From NCBI GenBank assembly GCA_016793685.1, contig JAEULX010000150.1, positions 1-7,360 on the forward strand: a DNA stretch of 7,360 nucleotides, given 5' to 3'. The DNA is from Bradyrhizobiaceae bacterium (lineage in GTDB: Bacteria > Pseudomonadota > Alphaproteobacteria > Rhizobiales > Xanthobacteraceae). Under the pieces are notes generated by a model that had not been told where the DNA came from, searched no databases, and was given only the letters and a program-made list of their open reading frames with translations. The translations under genes were made by a program, and so were the position numbers. Each line of letters opens with the position of its first letter. Positions within the stretch are counted from its first letter, which is position 1. Shown in pieces: positions 5,939 to 7,360 of the stretch.

Positions 5939-7360
5939 CGAAAAATATGCCATCGCCGATCCCTTCGCTTGTGCCGGAAACGGCGCCGTTCTCCGATGAG
6001 CAGCGGGCGTGGCTCAATGGCTTTTTCGCCGGCTTCGTGTCGCTGGACGGTTTCGGCGTCACGCCGCTGAGCGGCGATCAGGCGGCGGCGCTGCTGAACA
6101 ACGGCGGCGCGGCCGGCGACGACGATGATGGCGGCGCGCCGTGGCACGATCAGACGATCCCGCTCACCGACCGCATGAAGCTCGCCGACGGCAAGCCGCT
6201 GCGCTGGCGGCTGATGGCCGCGATGGCCCAGCAGGACTGCGGGCAGTGCGGTTACGACTGCAGGAATTATTCCGGCGCAATCTTCAGCGGCAAAGAGGAA
6301 CGCCTCAATTTATGCGTCCCGGGTGGCAAGGAGACCACCCGGATGGTCAAGACCCTGCATGACGAGATCAAACAGGGGCCGCGTGCGACGATCGCGGCCG
6401 TCGGCGCGCCTGCGGCCGCCGCCCCCGTGGAAGCCGCGCCGCCCGGAAGCTCGCGCGATCATCCGGTTCTCGCCAGTTTCCTGTCGCGCACGCGCCTCAA
6501 CAAAAAAGGCTCGGAAAAAGAAACCTGGCATATCGAATTCGACCTCAGCGCCTCCGGGCTCGACTACACGGTGGGCGACGCGCTCGGCGTCTATCCGACG
6601 AACGACCCGGCGCTGGTCGAAGCAATCATCAAGGCGCTCGGTGCGCCGCCTGATTTTCCGATCGGCGGCCGTGCGCTTCGCGAGGTCCTGTTCGACGCGG
6701 TCTCGTTGTCGCCCGCGCCCGACATGCTGTTTCAACTTTATTCCTACGTCACGGGAGGCGAGCGCCGTAAAAAGGCGCGCGCGCTCGCGACCGGCGAAGA
6801 TCCGGACGGCGACGCGCAGACGCTCGACGTATTGGCGGCGATCGAAAAATTCCCCGGCGTCCGGCCCGATCCGGAAGCGTTCATCGAAGCGCTCGACCCG
6901 CTGCAGCCGCGGCTCTATTCGATCGCTTCCTCGCCGAAGTTCAATCCCGGCCGCGTCGCGCTCTCCGTCGACACCGTGCGGTATGCTCTCGCCGGCCGGC
7001 GACGCCTCGGCGTGGCCTCGACCTTCCTCGCCGACCGGATCGCGCCGGGTGCGGCGCTGAAAGTGTATGTGCAAAAGGCGCACGGTTTCGCGCTCCCCGC
7101 CGATCCCTCCGTCCCGATCATCATGATCGGGCCCGGCACCGGAATCGCGCCGTTCCGCGCCTTTCTGCAGGAGCGCAGGGCCGTGTCCGCGCCTGGCCGC
7201 AACTGGCTCTTTTTCGGCCACCAGCGCTCGGAGCATGACTTCTTCTACAAGGAAGAACTGCAGGATATGAAAGCAGCCGGCGTTCTCTCGCGGCTGTCGC
7301 TCGCCTGGTCGCGCGACGGCAGCGAAAAATTCTACGTGCAGGACCGCATGCGCGAGGTCG
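5935..7360 (+). CDS. CysJ-like NADPH reductase with Fe-S module in place of flavodoxin, 3'-truncated by window edge
   Basis: The frame is open from ATG 5935 (overlapping the nirA stop as ATGA) to the window end, giving 475 residues. An in-frame ATG at 5947 is an alternative start. Order of parts: a motif FSDEQRAWLNGFFAGFVS (19-36); an Asp/Gly-rich stretch (60-67); a Cys module DCGQCGYDC (101-109) with C127 in LCVPGG, resembling the [4Fe-4S] domain of RnfB-type proteins; an Ala/Pro linker (148-172); a CysJ/CPR FAD domain with RLYSIASSP (326-334) and GVASTFLAD (359-367); and an NADPH domain with IGPGTGIAPFRAF (398-410), FFGHQRSEHDFFY (426-438) and LAWSRD..EKFYVQD (456-470). The Ser-Arg and Lys-x-Tyr of the last segment suit NADPH over NADH. 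About 60 residues are missing at the C-terminus. No FMN flavodoxin domain is present. The likely role is NADPH-FAD-[4Fe-4S] electron supply to NirA. Databases would probably call it sulfite reductase alpha subunit. Confidence 0.85.
   Translation, partial: MTKNMPSPIPSLVPETAPFSDEQRAWLNGFFAGFVSLDGFGVTPLSGDQAAALLNNGGAAGDDDDGGAPWHDQTIPLTDRMKLADGKPLRWRLMAAMAQQDCGQCGYDCRNYSGAIFSGKEERLNLCVPGGKETTRMVKTLHDEIKQGPRATIAAVGAPAAAAPVEAAPPGSSRDHPVLASFLSRTRLNKKGSEKETWHIEFDLSASGLDYTVGDALGVYPTNDPALVEAIIKALGAPPDFPIGGRALREVLFDAVSLSPAPDMLFQLYSYVTGGERRKKARALATGEDPDGDAQTLDVLAAIEKFPGVRPDPEAFIEALDPLQPRLYSIASSPKFNPGRVALSVDTVRYALAGRRRLGVASTFLADRIAPGAALKVYVQKAHGFALPADPSVPIIMIGPGTGIAPFRAFLQERRAVSAPGRNWLFFGHQRSEHDFFYKEELQDMKAAGVLSRLSLAWSRDGSEKFYVQDRMREV

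Noticed and set aside
4130..5953. Minus-strand open frame (607 codons) opposite nirA
   Set aside because: It mirrors nirA almost exactly and its product is a low-complexity charged sequence without motifs.
6310..7236. Minus-strand frame and a + strand frame at 6323-7060 over the CysJ-like gene
   Set aside because: The frame beginning at 5935 shows FAD and NADPH motifs continuously to the window end, so both are shadows.
1..7360. CRISPR array, tRNA/rRNA, insertion sequence or prophage signs
   Set aside because: No regularly spaced repeats, tRNA-like folds, transposase-like frames or terminal repeats were seen. The window is a coherent metabolic operon.

Overview
This is one contiguous stretch of an assimilatory nitrate/nitrite (nas) cluster. 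All of its genes lie on the + strand. The high GC content, G/C-ending codons, Shine-Dalgarno-led starts and gene order (nitrate-sensor protein, long leader, NarK-type porter, NirB-like flavoprotein, NirA, CysJ-like reductase) point to an alphaproteobacterium, probably of the Hyphomicrobiales (Bradyrhizobium/Rhodopseudomonas/Beijerinckia-like). That placement is inferred from sequence character and recalled synteny, not from a search.

Layout. Bases 1-1014 encode the C-terminal ~337 residues of a CmpA/NrtA-type nitrate-binding protein. It is best read as the nitrate sensor NasS; its 5' end and the expected partner nasT lie outside the window. Bases 1015-1373 are non-coding but dense with signals: two palindromes, a sigma-54-type promoter (1150-1165), and a leader RNA with two hexaloop hairpins. 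The 3' part of the second hairpin is reused in the 5' arm of a strong intrinsic terminator (1227-1279, T6 tract). This is the arrangement expected for ANTAR/NasT-controlled antitermination. Four genes follow: narK (1374-2777), a 416-residue FAD/NAD(P)H oxidoreductase resembling only the N-terminal part of NirB (2920-4170), the siroheme/[4Fe-4S] nitrite reductase nirA (4178-5938), and a CysJ-like flavoprotein (5935-7360, cut by the window edge). In the last gene a Cys-rich Fe-S module stands where the FMN-flavodoxin domain would normally be. The narK-flavoprotein gap holds a 13-bp inverted repeat around a palindromic GC core.

How the parts fit. Nitrogen limitation would switch on the sigma-54 promoter, probably through NtrC. 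Without nitrate, NasS would hold NasT and transcription would stop at the leader terminator. With nitrate, free NasT would bind the paired hairpins and let polymerase continue. NarK brings in nitrate (and may move nitrite), and NirA reduces nitrite to ammonium. The Fe-S/FAD reductase is a plausible NADPH-linked electron donor for NirA, and the NirB-like flavoprotein may feed NirA or a nitrate reductase encoded downstream. No nitrate reductase gene is inside the window.

Most notable points: the mutually exclusive antiterminator/terminator leader, the Fe-S-for-flavodoxin swap in the terminal reductase, and a short N-terminal motif shared by NirA and that reductase.
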